Assembly: GCA_040902585.1 (NCBI GenBank)
Contig: JBBDXA010000020.1
Coordinates: forward strand, 1-52,479
Length of the DNA stretch: 52,479 nucleotides
Direction of reading: 5' to 3'
From: JBBDXA01 sp040902585
GTDB taxonomy: Bacteria > Planctomycetota > Phycisphaerae > Phycisphaerales > Phycisphaeraceae
Part shown: piece by piece, positions 24,661 through 33,106 of the stretch
How positions within the stretch are numbered: position 1 is the stretch's first letter
Layout of the letters: every line of letters begins with the position of its first letter
Made by a program: the position numbers and the translations under genes
Notes under the pieces: generated by a model
What the model was told of the DNA's origin: nothing
Seen by the model: only the letters and a program-made list of their open reading frames with translations
Database searches by the model: none

Positions 24661-24900
24661 ATGAAGATGGTTCAACGAACGATGCGTATGCTGTGGATCG
24701 CCGGTCTGGCGGGCATTCTGTCCGTGGGGCTGCTTTCGGCGTGCAAGTCGAATGCGGAGCCGGAGAAGACGGCCGCGGTGAAGTACACCGAAGGCAGTTG
24801 CTGCGCCAAGGCCGCGGCCGACGGCAAGGCCTGCGCCCATCCCTGCTGCGTCGAAGCCACCAAGGCCGGCGGCGTTTGCAAGAAGTGCAACCCGAGTTGA
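24661..24900 (+). CDS. Small Cys-rich lipoprotein (copy 2)
   Basis: 79 aa. The ATG at 24661 gives a lipoprotein signal with lipobox LLSAC; longer frames upstream are unconvincing. The mature part holds SCCAKAAADGKACAHPCCVE and then CKKC, eight Cys in about 35 residues, suggestive of metal binding or disulfide-linked folding. It shares signal-peptide sequence and terminator stem with the lipoprotein at 24239. TATGAT at about 24587 could be a -10 element, without a convincing -35. Confidence 0.7.
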   Translation: MKMVQRTMRMLWIAGLAGILSVGLLSACKSNAEPEKTAAVKYTEGSCCAKAAADGKACAHPCCVEATKAGGVCKKCNPS

Positions 24901-24929
24901 TCGGGCTGTTCACTTTTGAAATCAATCCA

Positions 24930-24956
24930 GCACGCCTTCACCGGCGTGCTTTTTTA
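24930..24956 (+). terminator. Rho-independent terminator
   Basis: The same stem as at 24505 (GCACGCC/GGCGTGC) with a 6-nt loop, followed by TTTTTT, 29 bp after the second Cys-rich lipoprotein gene. Confidence 0.87.
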
Positions 24957-25019
24957 TTTTGGATTGAACGATCCCTGCTCCGTGCTATCGGTGGTTGATT
25001 ATCACACTTGATGCGAAGC

Positions 25020-26537
25020 CTACGCCATGATCTCCTTGATCACATGCCCATGCACATCCGTCAGCCTGCGGTCGATGCCGTTGTGGCGCACGGTGAGCTT
25101 TTCGTGATCGATGCCGAGCAGACGCAGGATCGTCGCGTGGATGTCGTAGCAGTACGTGGGCTTGTCGCGGTCGGCGGGTTTGTAGGACCACTCATCGCTC
25201 TCGCCGTAGGTGACGCCGCCCTTGATACCGCCCCCGGCAAGCCAATTGGTGAACACAAAAGGATTGTGATCGCGGCCTTTGGTGCCCTGTGAGCAAGGCA
25301 TCCGGCCGAACTCGGTGGTCCAGAGCACGATTGTGTCTTCGAGCATGCCGCGTTGTTTCAAGTCTTTGATCAGGCCCGCCGCGCCGGTGGAGAAACCCAG
25401 GCCCAGGGGCCAATGATCGCGGGCGATGTCTTCGTGGCTGTCCCAGTTGCGGCGGGGGAAGCCGTTGTCCGCGCCGGACCATATCTGCACGAAGCGCACG
25501 CCGCGCTCGAGCATGCGGCGGGCGATCAAACAGTTGCGGCCGAAGTAGCGAATCTCCTCGCCAGGATCCATCGGGCCTTCGTAGCCGGTGTTCTTGGCCT
25601 CGATGCCGTAGAGATCGAGAATGTGCTGCGGCTCCTTGCTGATGTCGAGCACTTCCGGCGCGGAGAGTTGCATCTTCGCCGCCATCTCGTAGCTGCGGAT
25701 GCGGGCCTCGAGGCGTGAGTCGCCTTCTCGGGCCAGGTAGTGTTGCTGGTTCAACTTGGCCAGAGCTTCGAGCATGTCCTTGTCGCTCGATCGCTTCACG
25801 AAGGAATCGGGCGGGGCGAAAAGATCAGCGATGGGGTTCTTCGCATTGGGGCGGATCATGGTGCCCTGATGCTCAGCGGGTAGGAAGCCAGCGCCCCAGT
25901 TCTTGGGGCCGCCGGGCGCGAAGCCGCGCGGGTCGGGGAGGACGACAAAGGTGGGGAGGTTGTCCGTTTCGCTGCCGAGTGCGTAGGCGATCCACGAGCC
26001 CATGGACGGGAAGCCGGGCAGGATGAAACCGGTGGCCTGCATGAAGGTGGCCGGTCCGTGGACGTTGCTCTTGGCGACCATGTTGTGGACGAAGGCCATG
26101 TCATCGACGCAGTTGCCCAGGGGCGCGACGCAGTCGTTGATGCGCTTGCCGGATTGGCCGTACTGCTTCCACTTCCAGGGCGAGGCTTTGGTCTGGCCGG
26201 GCGAGGATTGGAAGAGCTCGACCGCTTCGCCGGGGTCCCAGGCTTTGCCGTTGTCATCGATGAGCTTCTGTTTGTAGTCGAACGTATCGCACTGGCTGGC
26301 GGCACCGGACATGTAGAGTTGAACAACGCGCTTGGCGCGGGGCGGATAGTGGAGCACGCCGGTGAGTTTGCCGGGGATGAGGTTTGTACCTGGTGCTGAT
26401 GGGGCGGCGGCGGCGAGCGCGCCTTCGCGGCCGAGCATGCTGGCCAGCGCGATGCCGCCGAGGCCGCCGCCGTAGCGCCAGAGGAAGTCGCGGCGGGAGG
26501 GGGAGAGGTTGGGACGATGCTGCATCGAGTCAGGCAT
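25020..26537 (-). CDS. DUF1501 domain-containing protein
   Basis: 505 aa from the ATG at 26537 (GGTGAA upstream); starts at 26549 and 26525 are also possible. A twin-arginine signal, SRRDFLWRYGGGLGGIALAS, opens it, so export is in folded form. The rest is the DUF1501 family, an alkaline-phosphatase/sulfatase-like fold: VVQLYMSGAASQCDTFDYK near the start, VHGPATFMQATGFILPGFPS, IWSGADNGFPRRNWDSHEDI with metal-type residues, and TEFGRMPCSQGTKGRDHN. In planctomycetes these genes normally sit next to a DUF1549/DUF1553 gene. Here that partner is at 27966, but three unrelated genes lie between. Function and substrate are not established. Confidence 0.93.
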   Translation of the reverse strand: MPDSMQHRPNLSPSRRDFLWRYGGGLGGIALASMLGREGALAAAAPSAPGTNLIPGKLTGVLHYPPRAKRVVQLYMSGAASQCDTFDYKQKLIDDNGKAWDPGEAVELFQSSPGQTKASPWKWKQYGQSGKRINDCVAPLGNCVDDMAFVHNMVAKSNVHGPATFMQATGFILPGFPSMGSWIAYALGSETDNLPTFVVLPDPRGFAPGGPKNWGAGFLPAEHQGTMIRPNAKNPIADLFAPPDSFVKRSSDKDMLEALAKLNQQHYLAREGDSRLEARIRSYEMAAKMQLSAPEVLDISKEPQHILDLYGIEAKNTGYEGPMDPGEEIRYFGRNCLIARRMLERGVRFVQIWSGADNGFPRRNWDSHEDIARDHWPLGLGFSTGAAGLIKDLKQRGMLEDTIVLWTTEFGRMPCSQGTKGRDHNPFVFTNWLAGGGIKGGVTYGESDEWSYKPADRDKPTYCYDIHATILRLLGIDHEKLTVRHNGIDRRLTDVHGHVIKEIMA

Positions 26538-26586
26538 TGGGTTCACCATGGCGCATGTCAATCAAGCTTGTCACAGTAGCGGATAC

Positions 26587-26943
26587 TCATAGCGGAATGT
26601 ACTGGACTCGACCGGCCCACTCATACGCTTGCGATGCCGACCAGATGTAAACCAGCTCATCGATGATCGGCTTGAGCGGCTTTTCCTGCACGGCGAGCAG
26701 CAGGCCGGCCATGGGTTCTTCGTTCGCGAGCCGCTTGTACGCGGCGTACCGCATCGTGTTCACGTCGTGTGACAGAGTGATCAGGCTCTCATTCGCCGCA
26801 TAGGCCAGGACATCGTTGTCCGAGGCTTCAGCCAGACCCACGTCACGAACCCGGACGAAATCCACCGTGGGTTCGATTCGCAGAACGCCCTTCATGATCT
26901 TCGCGTTGAAGTCGTGGTCGAGCAGAAATCGGATGGCGCTCAT
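26587..26943 (-). CDS. DUF5615-type PIN-like protein (possible toxin)
   Basis: 118 aa. IRFLLDHDFNAKI at the N-terminus with the first Asp, then SHDVNTM in the middle, match the DUF5615 PIN-like family, predicted metal-dependent ribonucleases. The gene starts 4 bp inside the end of the DUF433 gene (ATGA overlap), the classical DUF433 antitoxin-DUF5615 toxin arrangement. Whether the pair is an active toxin-antitoxin system is inference. Confidence 0.75.
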   Translation of the reverse strand: MSAIRFLLDHDFNAKIMKGVLRIEPTVDFVRVRDVGLAEASDNDVLAYAANESLITLSHDVNTMRYAAYKRLANEEPMAGLLLAVQEKPLKPIIDELVYIWSASQAYEWAGRVQYIPL

Positions 26944-27266
26944 GGATTGTTCGACGCCGGTTGCAGGCGAAGCCTCCGTAAACGCTCGACAACCGGGCTG
27001 GGGTTCTTATCACACTCAGCCTTGAACCGCTCCCACTCTTGCTCCTGCCGCTTGAGATAATTCTCGATCTCCGCGCGGTTCGCAAGAATGAACGCGATGG
27101 CACCGTAGACCTCTTCCAAGGTAGCAGACGGGTATTGCTGCCAGATGGTCTCAGCCGAATCGCCTTCATAGAAGGCATAAGCGATGCCATCGAGCATCAC
27201 GCCGAGTTTACCCACGCGATATACGCCGTGCTCATCCGTTTTCACGTATTGGTTGTTGGTTGACAT
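26940..27266 (-). CDS. DUF433-containing protein (possible antitoxin)
   Basis: 108 aa. Start at ATG 27266; upstream residues are not conserved. The core, YRVGKLGVMLDGIAYAFYEG followed by DSAETIWQQYPSATLEEVYG and AIAFILANR, is the DUF433 winged-helix-like pattern. The C-terminal tail is helical and charged (ENYLKRQEQEWERFKAE). It overlaps the DUF5615 gene by 4 bp. Likely autoregulatory DNA-binding antitoxin (family knowledge plus inference). Confidence 0.75.
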   Translation of the reverse strand: MSTNNQYVKTDEHGVYRVGKLGVMLDGIAYAFYEGDSAETIWQQYPSATLEEVYGAIAFILANRAEIENYLKRQEQEWERFKAECDKNPSPVVERLRRLRLQPASNNP

Positions 27267-27273
27267 CGTTCTC

Positions 27274-27942
27274 TCACGGTGAAGGATTCGGCTTCTGGGG
27301 AATATTGAAAATTGCCGCGACATCTACAGAGAATCCCGGCAGCACATCGAGCCCGTCAAGCTTGTCGCTCTTTTGCAGCACGGTCGGATTCTCGCGTGCA
27401 ACGTAGACGTGAATCTCTTCGGACCGTGGATAGACGTACCACACGAGTCGGACGCCTTTGTCGAAGTAGTCGTCCAGTTTGTCTTCCATTTCTTTCTTCG
27501 TGTTGCCGCGGCTGATCACTTCGACCGCCAGATCGGGAATCACGCGCGGGACCGCGCGGCGTCGGACGTCGACCGTCCCGATTCGCTCCCAGGACGCGAA
27601 GCTTATATCGGGGATGTAGATCAGCCCCACGTCAAACGTCAGCATGCCGCCTTCGCCGGCCACCATGCCGAGATTGTGCTTGCGCACGAAGCTGTTGATC
27701 AGTGTGAGAAGCTCGACCGTAAGGACTGACTCGAAATACCCCATATCCTTCTCCACAAGTACGCCGTGAATCAGTTCAAAGAGGCGATTCTCGCGAGCTT
27801 CAATGTCAATGACGTCTTCCTCCGTCGCCATACCCGGCGGCGGATCGGTACGGATGCGACTCATGGGAATCGGGCCGAACCGCGCGACGATCTCATCGGC
27901 GGTCCAGACATGAGCATCTCTATGTTCAGGGGCTTGAATCAT
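27274..27942 (-). CDS. Uma2-family (DUF820) predicted endonuclease
   Basis: 222 aa from ATG 27942. Family features: ENRLFELIHGVLVEKDMG near residue 60, IYIPDISFASWERI, PRVIPDLAVEVISRGNTKKE (PD...E-x-hydrophobic-S), and KGVRLVWYVYPRSEEIHVY. Uma2 proteins have a PD-(D/E)XK-like nuclease fold and are highly multiplied in planctomycetes and cyanobacteria; their role is unclear. It lies directly upstream of the DUF433/DUF5615 pair and 23 bp from the DUF1553 gene. Confidence 0.88.
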   Translation of the reverse strand: MIQAPEHRDAHVWTADEIVARFGPIPMSRIRTDPPPGMATEEDVIDIEARENRLFELIHGVLVEKDMGYFESVLTVELLTLINSFVRKHNLGMVAGEGGMLTFDVGLIYIPDISFASWERIGTVDVRRRAVPRVIPDLAVEVISRGNTKKEMEDKLDDYFDKGVRLVWYVYPRSEEIHVYVARENPTVLQKSDKLDGLDVLPGFSVDVAAIFNIPQKPNPSP

Positions 27943-27965
27943 GTTTGATTCCTGTCCTCCGTGTT

Positions 27966-30900
27966 TCAATCCACAAACACAAACTCATTCATGTTGAATA
28001 TTAGCCTGCACACATTGGCCAGCCCATGTTCCACCACCAGCGGGGCAAGCGTGTCGAGTTCGACCTTTGTCGCATCGCGACCGAAGGCCAGCCGGATGGC
28101 GCTCTTCACTTTCACGATCGCATCCGCATCTTTACCTGCAGCCTCCTGGACACGCGCGGCGAAGTGTTCACTCATGCGCACCATGAACCGGTTGTTCAAG
28201 AGCGACAACGCCTGTAGCGCGGTGAGCGTTTCGTTGCGCTTCTCGACGATGATGGATGGGTCCGCGCAGTCGAGCGTTTCCATGAAAGGATCGGGCACGC
28301 TGCGCACGATGAAGCGATAGATCGACCTGCGCCAGGATTTGGCGTCATCCGGATCGTGATCCTGGTAGAGGTAGTGCGGCGAGTGATCATCCTTGAAGCC
28401 GAAGGGTTTGAAGCCGGGGCCGAAGAGGGCCGTGTCGAGCTTGCCGGCCACCTTCAAGACCGAGTCGCGAATGCACTCGGCTTCGAGGCGCGAACGGTTC
28501 ATGCGCCAGAGGTATTGATTGCCCGCATCGATCTTCGCGTTCGCGGCGTTCACACCCGACGCCTGCCGATACGTCGCACTGAGCACGATCATGCGATGCA
28601 ACGCCTTGATCGACTGCCCGTTGTCACGAAACTCCATCGCCAGCCAGTCGAGCAGGGCGGGGTGCGTGGGCGTCTGGCCCATGCGGCCGAAGTCGTTGGG
28701 TGAATCGACGATGCCGCGGCCAAAGTGATACAGCCAGATGCGATTCACGATCGAACGCCAGGTGAGCGGGTTGTCTTTGTGCGTGATCCATTGGGCGAGG
28801 GCGGCGCGGCGCTCGCCTTCGGGCGTGTCGCCGCTGACTTCAAATCGCGCGGGCAGCGTCTGCACGCAGGTCATCGCGCCGGGCTGCACTTCATTGAGAG
28901 GTTCTTTTTCGCTGCCTCGGTTCAGGAGGAAAACGGGGCGAGGCTTGCCGCGCGTGGCCTGAAAGCTGCCGACTGGAGCGAACTCCGTGGCCGCGGCGTA
29001 CACCATGCCCTTTCCCGGCAGGCCCGCGAGCTCTGTCGTCGCCTGCTTGTACGCCTGTTCGATGTCCGCCAGTTCCTGGCGCGTCGCGGGGTCGACATTC
29101 GCCTGGATGATCGCAGCCCGTCGCTCCTGAAGCGTGGCCAGTTCCGCGTGATCGACCTTACCGATGCCGTAGTAGTAGCCATCCACGAGGTTGGTGCGAC
29201 GCCAGCGCACCGGGGCTTCGATCGAATCGAGCGAGGTGATGGTTGAGCCGGTGGCGATGTTCTCACCCCGTGGATTGAGCACGATCACTTCACCGAGGGC
29301 GAAGATGTAATCGTTTTGCCGGGGCGCGAGCTTCGTGGCGGTGATGCGGAGGTAACGGGCGGCTGCACCTTTGAGTGATGCGATCTGAGGCGTAACGCCG
29401 GGGTTGGCGACATCGTCGCGGGTGTGGTCCACGACCACGGTCACGCCTTCCTTGAAGGCCGCGTCGTTGCTCACTTCGATCTTGTAGCGAACAGGAAACC
29501 CGAAGCCCGCGCCGATGTTGTTGTAAGTGTCGTGACATGCGACGTAAATCAGATGCGCGATTGACTGTGATTTGCCCAGATCGATCTGCACCCATTTCAC
29601 GTTGGCCTGATTCGCTTCGATTGCGCTGTGATAGCCGAACTCCGGCTTCTCGCCCGTGCCTTTGACGGCCGCGAGTTGTTTCAGGCGGGCATCAATCTTC
29701 ACCAGCTCAGGTCCGGCATCGGCGGCAACTTTCGCTTCCAGCTCGCGCCTGCGGGTTTGAAGCGTGTCCTGTTTCGCGGCCAGCGCGATGCGCCGGACCG
29801 CAGCCTTGGGATCGGTTTCGTAAGGACGATCCGCTCGGTCCACCGCTGCGAACACCGCTTGCAGGCTGTAGTAGTCCTCCTGCGGAATCGGATCAAACTT
29901 GTGATTGTGACAGCGGGCGCAGCCGACGGTTGAGCTGACGAAAGTTTCCATCGCGGTGCGCACCATGTCATCGCGATCGAGGTTGCGGGTGATCTTCTTG
30001 TCGAGGGTGTTTTCGCGCAGCTCGATCTGGCCGACCCAGTCGAACGGGCCCGCGGCGATGAACCCGAGGGCGACGATGCCATCGGTGGTGCCTGGGAAAA
30101 GAACATCGCCCGCGAGCTGTTCCTGGACGAACCGCGCATACGTCTTGTCTTCGCTCAAGGCGCGGATGACGTAGTCGCGGTACGGCCAGGCGTTGGGGCG
30201 GATCTTGTCCTTGTCGTAGCCGTGCGTGTCACCGTAGTGAACGACATCCAGCCAGTGGCGGGCCCAGCGTTCGCCGTAGTGCGGCGAAGCGAGGAGGCGG
30301 TCGACGAGCCGCTCATAGGCGGATTGCGGATTGTTCCCCTGGCCCTTGGCCCCTGGCCCTTGGCCCTCCTCCCCAACCTCCTTCACAAACGCTTCGACTT
30401 CCTCCGCCGTCGGCGGCAGGCCGATGAGATCGAAGTAGATGCGCCGGATCAGCGTGCGGGCATCGGCCTCGGCGGCAGGCGTGAGTCCCTTCTCGCGCAT
30501 CATCGCCAGCGTGAAGCGATCGATCGGCGTGCGCACCCATTTTTCATCCTCCGCATTCAACTTCGGCGGCTCCACCTTCGCCAAGGGCTGAAGCGACCAC
30601 CACGCCGAGGTCTTCTTCACTTTCTCTTTCAGCTTCATCCCCACCGGCCAGCCCGCGCCGGTGTCGATCCACTTCTTAATCAGACCAACTTCCTCCTTCG
30701 TGAGCGGGTCGCCCTTGCTGGGCATCTCCGGCTTGTCACCGCTGATCATTTCCACGAGCAGGCTCTGGCCCGATTCGCCGGGGACAATGACCTCGCCCGA
30801 GTCGCCGCCTTTGATCGCCTCCTCGTAGCTCTCCAGCGACAGCTTGCCTTTGAAGGTCTTGAGGTTGTGACAGCGCACGCAGTTCGTTTCGAGAATGTCA

Positions 30901-31010
30901 GCGACCTTCTCCGTGAACAGTTTCTCGCTGGCTTTCAAATCCTCCGCGCGGGCAAGGCCTAGCGTGAAGAGCAACAGGGCGGTCCAGCATGCCAGAATGC
31001 GTCGATTCAT
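27966..31010 (-). CDS. PSCyt1-DUF1549-DUF1553 (PSD1) planctomycete cytochrome protein
   Basis: 1014 aa. Start at ATG 31010 gives a signal peptide (RRILACWTALLLFTLGLARA). Domain order: cytochrome c-like PSCyt1 (about 25-120; NCVRCHN, Cys44, Cys47, His48, later PGESGQSLLVEMISGDKPEMP); DUF1549/PSCyt2 (about 150-390) with a second haem-type motif GCARCHNHKFDPI; a region about 480-620 resembling a discoidin/F5-8C fold (WVQIDLGKSQSIAHLIY); then DUF1553/PSD1 (about 700-1000; NRIWLYHFGRGIV, SATYRQAS). At about residues 213-225 a Gly/Gln/Pro stretch GQGPGAKGQG is encoded by a short repeat. Exported; probable partner of the DUF1501 protein, although no substrate is known. Confidence 0.93.
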   Translation of the reverse strand: MNRRILACWTALLLFTLGLARAEDLKASEKLFTEKVADILETNCVRCHNLKTFKGKLSLESYEEAIKGGDSGEVIVPGESGQSLLVEMISGDKPEMPSKGDPLTKEEVGLIKKWIDTGAGWPVGMKLKEKVKKTSAWWSLQPLAKVEPPKLNAEDEKWVRTPIDRFTLAMMREKGLTPAAEADARTLIRRIYFDLIGLPPTAEEVEAFVKEVGEEGQGPGAKGQGNNPQSAYERLVDRLLASPHYGERWARHWLDVVHYGDTHGYDKDKIRPNAWPYRDYVIRALSEDKTYARFVQEQLAGDVLFPGTTDGIVALGFIAAGPFDWVGQIELRENTLDKKITRNLDRDDMVRTAMETFVSSTVGCARCHNHKFDPIPQEDYYSLQAVFAAVDRADRPYETDPKAAVRRIALAAKQDTLQTRRRELEAKVAADAGPELVKIDARLKQLAAVKGTGEKPEFGYHSAIEANQANVKWVQIDLGKSQSIAHLIYVACHDTYNNIGAGFGFPVRYKIEVSNDAAFKEGVTVVVDHTRDDVANPGVTPQIASLKGAAARYLRITATKLAPRQNDYIFALGEVIVLNPRGENIATGSTITSLDSIEAPVRWRRTNLVDGYYYGIGKVDHAELATLQERRAAIIQANVDPATRQELADIEQAYKQATTELAGLPGKGMVYAAATEFAPVGSFQATRGKPRPVFLLNRGSEKEPLNEVQPGAMTCVQTLPARFEVSGDTPEGERRAALAQWITHKDNPLTWRSIVNRIWLYHFGRGIVDSPNDFGRMGQTPTHPALLDWLAMEFRDNGQSIKALHRMIVLSATYRQASGVNAANAKIDAGNQYLWRMNRSRLEAECIRDSVLKVAGKLDTALFGPGFKPFGFKDDHSPHYLYQDHDPDDAKSWRRSIYRFIVRSVPDPFMETLDCADPSIIVEKRNETLTALQALSLLNNRFMVRMSEHFAARVQEAAGKDADAIVKVKSAIRLAFGRDATKVELDTLAPLVVEHGLANVCRLIFNMNEFVFVD
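30336..30367. repeat. GGCCAAGGG-type short repeat inside the DUF1553 gene
   Basis: About three alternating CCCTGGCC / CCTTGGCC units, read in frame as GQGPGAKGQG. This stretch is absent from the fold's expected core and sits at a loop between the cytochrome and DUF1549 regions. Confidence 0.6.
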
Positions 31011-31231
31011 AAGGATAGTTTCCTTTGGAGAGTGTTGGGGCGATCGCTCTTGGCCGAGCGCTGCCGGCGCGGGCGTCATCTATATCATACGGCCCTTGGG
31101 CCGGTTCTCGATTGTCGCGTATCTCAATCGGGCGATGGTTCCTTCCCACGGGCTGCATCGTACTTGCCAAAGCTGCCCCGCTCCGGGCATAATGCGACCG
31201 TTCACATCGGGCCGTTTCCAGGACTGGCAAC

Positions 31232-31987
31232 ATGAAGTTCACCTTTCTAGGAACAGGGTCCGCCTTCGCGGTGGAGAATTATCACAGCAACATGCTGCTT
31301 CAGGTCGGCGAGCGCAGGCTGCTCATCGACTGCGGCGGCGATGCCCGCTTCGCGCTCCATGAACTGGGGCTGGGGCCGGGCGACGTCGACGCCGTCTACG
31401 TCAGCCATCTGCATGCCGATCACATCGGCGGTCTCGAATGGTTCGCTCTCTCGCGCTACTTCGGACCACCGCGACCCAGGCCGACGCTCTACATCAACGA
31501 AAAGCTCAGCGATGACCTGTGGGACAACGCGCTCAAGGGCGGCCTGGGCACGCTTCAAAATCAGGTCGCGCACCTGGAGACGTATTTCGATCTCCACCGT
31601 ATCGGCCGCAACAGCGGCTTCGAGTTTGCGGGGCAGAAGCTCAAGACCGTGCAGACGGTTCACTATATGGATGGTTACGAGATCGTGCCGTCCTACGGCC
31701 TGCTCATTCCCACCAGTTACGGCGGCAGAGCGTTCCTCACCACTGACACGCAGTTCACCCCCGGCCAGCTCGGCAGCTTCTATCACGATGCGTCGATCAT
31801 TTTTCAGGACTGCGAGACGGCTGCGAAGCCTTCGGGCGTCCATGCCCATTACCGCGAACTGAAAACGCTGCCCGATCCGGTGCGGGCCAAGATGTGGCTC
31901 TATCACTACCAGGACGGCCCACTGCCGGATGCCAAAGCGGACGGCTTCGCGGGGTTTGCGAAGCAGGGGCAGGTGTTTGAGATTTGA
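31232..31987 (+). CDS. MBL-fold metallo-hydrolase (RNase Z/phosphodiesterase-like)
   Basis: 251 aa. MKFTFLGTGSAFAVENYHSN matches the opening of RNase Z/ElaC-like enzymes; SHLHADHIGGLEW (His59, His61, Asp63, His64) binds the two metals; later LIPTSYGGRAFLTTDTQF, IFQDCETA and VHAHYRELK provide further ligands. Predicted cytoplasmic hydrolase of a phosphodiester or similar bond; the short length and lack of the RNase Z exosite suggest a cyclic-nucleotide-type phosphodiesterase or RNA processing (uncertain). Divergent from the DUF1553 gene across a 220-bp gap containing no other supported gene. Confidence 0.85.
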   Translation: MKFTFLGTGSAFAVENYHSNMLLQVGERRLLIDCGGDARFALHELGLGPGDVDAVYVSHLHADHIGGLEWFALSRYFGPPRPRPTLYINEKLSDDLWDNALKGGLGTLQNQVAHLETYFDLHRIGRNSGFEFAGQKLKTVQTVHYMDGYEIVPSYGLLIPTSYGGRAFLTTDTQFTPGQLGSFYHDASIIFQDCETAAKPSGVHAHYRELKTLPDPVRAKMWLYHYQDGPLPDAKADGFAGFAKQGQVFEI

Positions 31988-31999
31988 CTTCGGGTGTCT

Positions 32000-32494
32000 A
32001 TGAATAGTGAAGAAATCGAACTCTATGCCTCGCACTCACAGTTCTACATTCAGGACAGCACTCCGCGCGGAACTCCTGGCGACCCGACGTTCTGGACCGA
32101 GGAAGCATCCGATAATCGCCTTGCCATTGGTGATGGATTGATCGGAGTTGGCACCGGCACGTACGGTTTCGTAAAAGTCCGTGTGGAGGAGCACCAAACA
32201 ATCCCGCCGTTGGACATTTTGCAGTGGGACCACGTTACCGAATGTGGTCTTGAAGTAGCATCAGGATTCCTCACGATGATGGGGTGCCTTTCATCAAGTG
32301 GCTTATTTTTTGAGGTCAAACCGGCTCATTACCGGGTCCGTGTCTGTCATGCGAACCTGTCAGATTCAGAGCGCGAGTTTCCGAGAGTTGGGAGAGAACG
32401 ATTTGGCGACTGGTATCTCGTCCAGTTTTGGCCAAGCCACCCGGAAGACGCTCAAGTCTTGAAATATCGGAAGGCAATCCGCCCACTCGAATAA
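32000..32494 (+). CDS. Unknown protein resembling ComJ family
   Basis: 164 aa, lower GC and different codon use from its neighbours. The N-terminus reads IELYASHSQFYIQDSTP, then PTFWTEEASDNRLAIGDGLI, later ILQWDHVTECGLEVASGFL and HYRVRVCHANLSDS, ending DWYLVQFWPS. This resembles, to my reading, ComJ (the inhibitor of the nuclease NucA) in the opening 'SxSQFxIxD...WTxxA' pattern, and also immunity-type proteins that keep the same fold. The gene begins 13 bp after the MBL gene, so co-transcription is likely. A function as nuclease inhibitor is inference and no cognate nuclease is nearby. Confidence 0.5.
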   Translation: MNSEEIELYASHSQFYIQDSTPRGTPGDPTFWTEEASDNRLAIGDGLIGVGTGTYGFVKVRVEEHQTIPPLDILQWDHVTECGLEVASGFLTMMGCLSSSGLFFEVKPAHYRVRVCHANLSDSEREFPRVGRERFGDWYLVQFWPSHPEDAQVLKYRKAIRPLE

Positions 32495-32547
32495 CCCGAT
32501 TCACCTAGCACTTGCCTACCCGCCTCATCCCACCGATAATCATTCCA

Positions 32548-32931
32548 GTGAACCAGCCCCCGCGTTCAACCCGTCTGCCCGGAACCGTGCTCGCCGCGGT
32601 CGTGTTGCTGTCGATTACCACGACGGCGGACATGTCCGTCGCGGCGGTCCTCGTCGGCGCGGGCCGGTCCAATGTGGATGTCTCCGCGACCAGTAGCGAG
32701 TCTTTGCATGAATGGCTCACCCGCCTGACCCACGCCGCCCGGCAGATCCACGGCGTCTTCAGCGGCGATGAAGTGCAAACCTCCGCGCCCGTCGCCACGC
32801 TGCCCCTGCGCTACGTGCATGCCTTCGATCTCGCCTGCGATCACCACACGATCATCGCTACGCACTTCGCGCCGCCCTCGGCCGCGCCGTTGCGTCACGC
32901 GCTGCTCAATCTCCCGCCGCCTCTGGCGTGA
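32548..32931 (+). CDS. Possible small exported protein
   Basis: 127 aa from a GTG at 32548 (a TTG at 32512 adds 12 aa). A hydrophobic segment LPGTVLAAVVLLSITTTA near the start fits a signal peptide or anchor. The rest is Ala/His/Pro-rich with SSESLHEWLTRLTHAARQIH and HAFDLACDHHTIIATHF; no family is recognised. Codon use is plausible but the start is non-ATG and I cannot exclude a spurious frame. The gap to secA (32932-33106) holds no other supported gene. Confidence 0.35.
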   Translation: MNQPPRSTRLPGTVLAAVVLLSITTTADMSVAAVLVGAGRSNVDVSATSSESLHEWLTRLTHAARQIHGVFSGDEVQTSAPVATLPLRYVHAFDLACDHHTIIATHFAPPSAAPLRHALLNLPPPLA

Positions 32932-33062
32932 CCCTTTCTTTCGCCTGCGCCGTTCGCGGCGGGTGACCCCTTCGTGCATCCTTCTGTCGTGATCCTGAGT
33001 TTCGCGCGATTGTTCCTTAATCGCGGCTTGCTTCTCAGAGGAGAAGCATGGCAAGAAACACT

Positions 33063-33090
33063 GTCTCCTGACTCCTGCCTCCTGACTCCT
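33063..33090. repeat. CTCCTGACTCCTG-type short repeat
   Basis: Three degenerate units of CTCCTGACTC / CTCCTGCC just upstream of the secA start at 33107. Only one arm is seen; no partner arm was found nearby. Confidence 0.6.
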
Positions 33091-33106
33091 TCTTCAAGGT
33101 GCTCCC

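Noticed and set aside
31091..31102. Palindrome GGCCCTTGGGCC upstream of the MBL gene
   Set aside because: Only 12 bp and common in GC-rich DNA; no supporting promoter or second copy.
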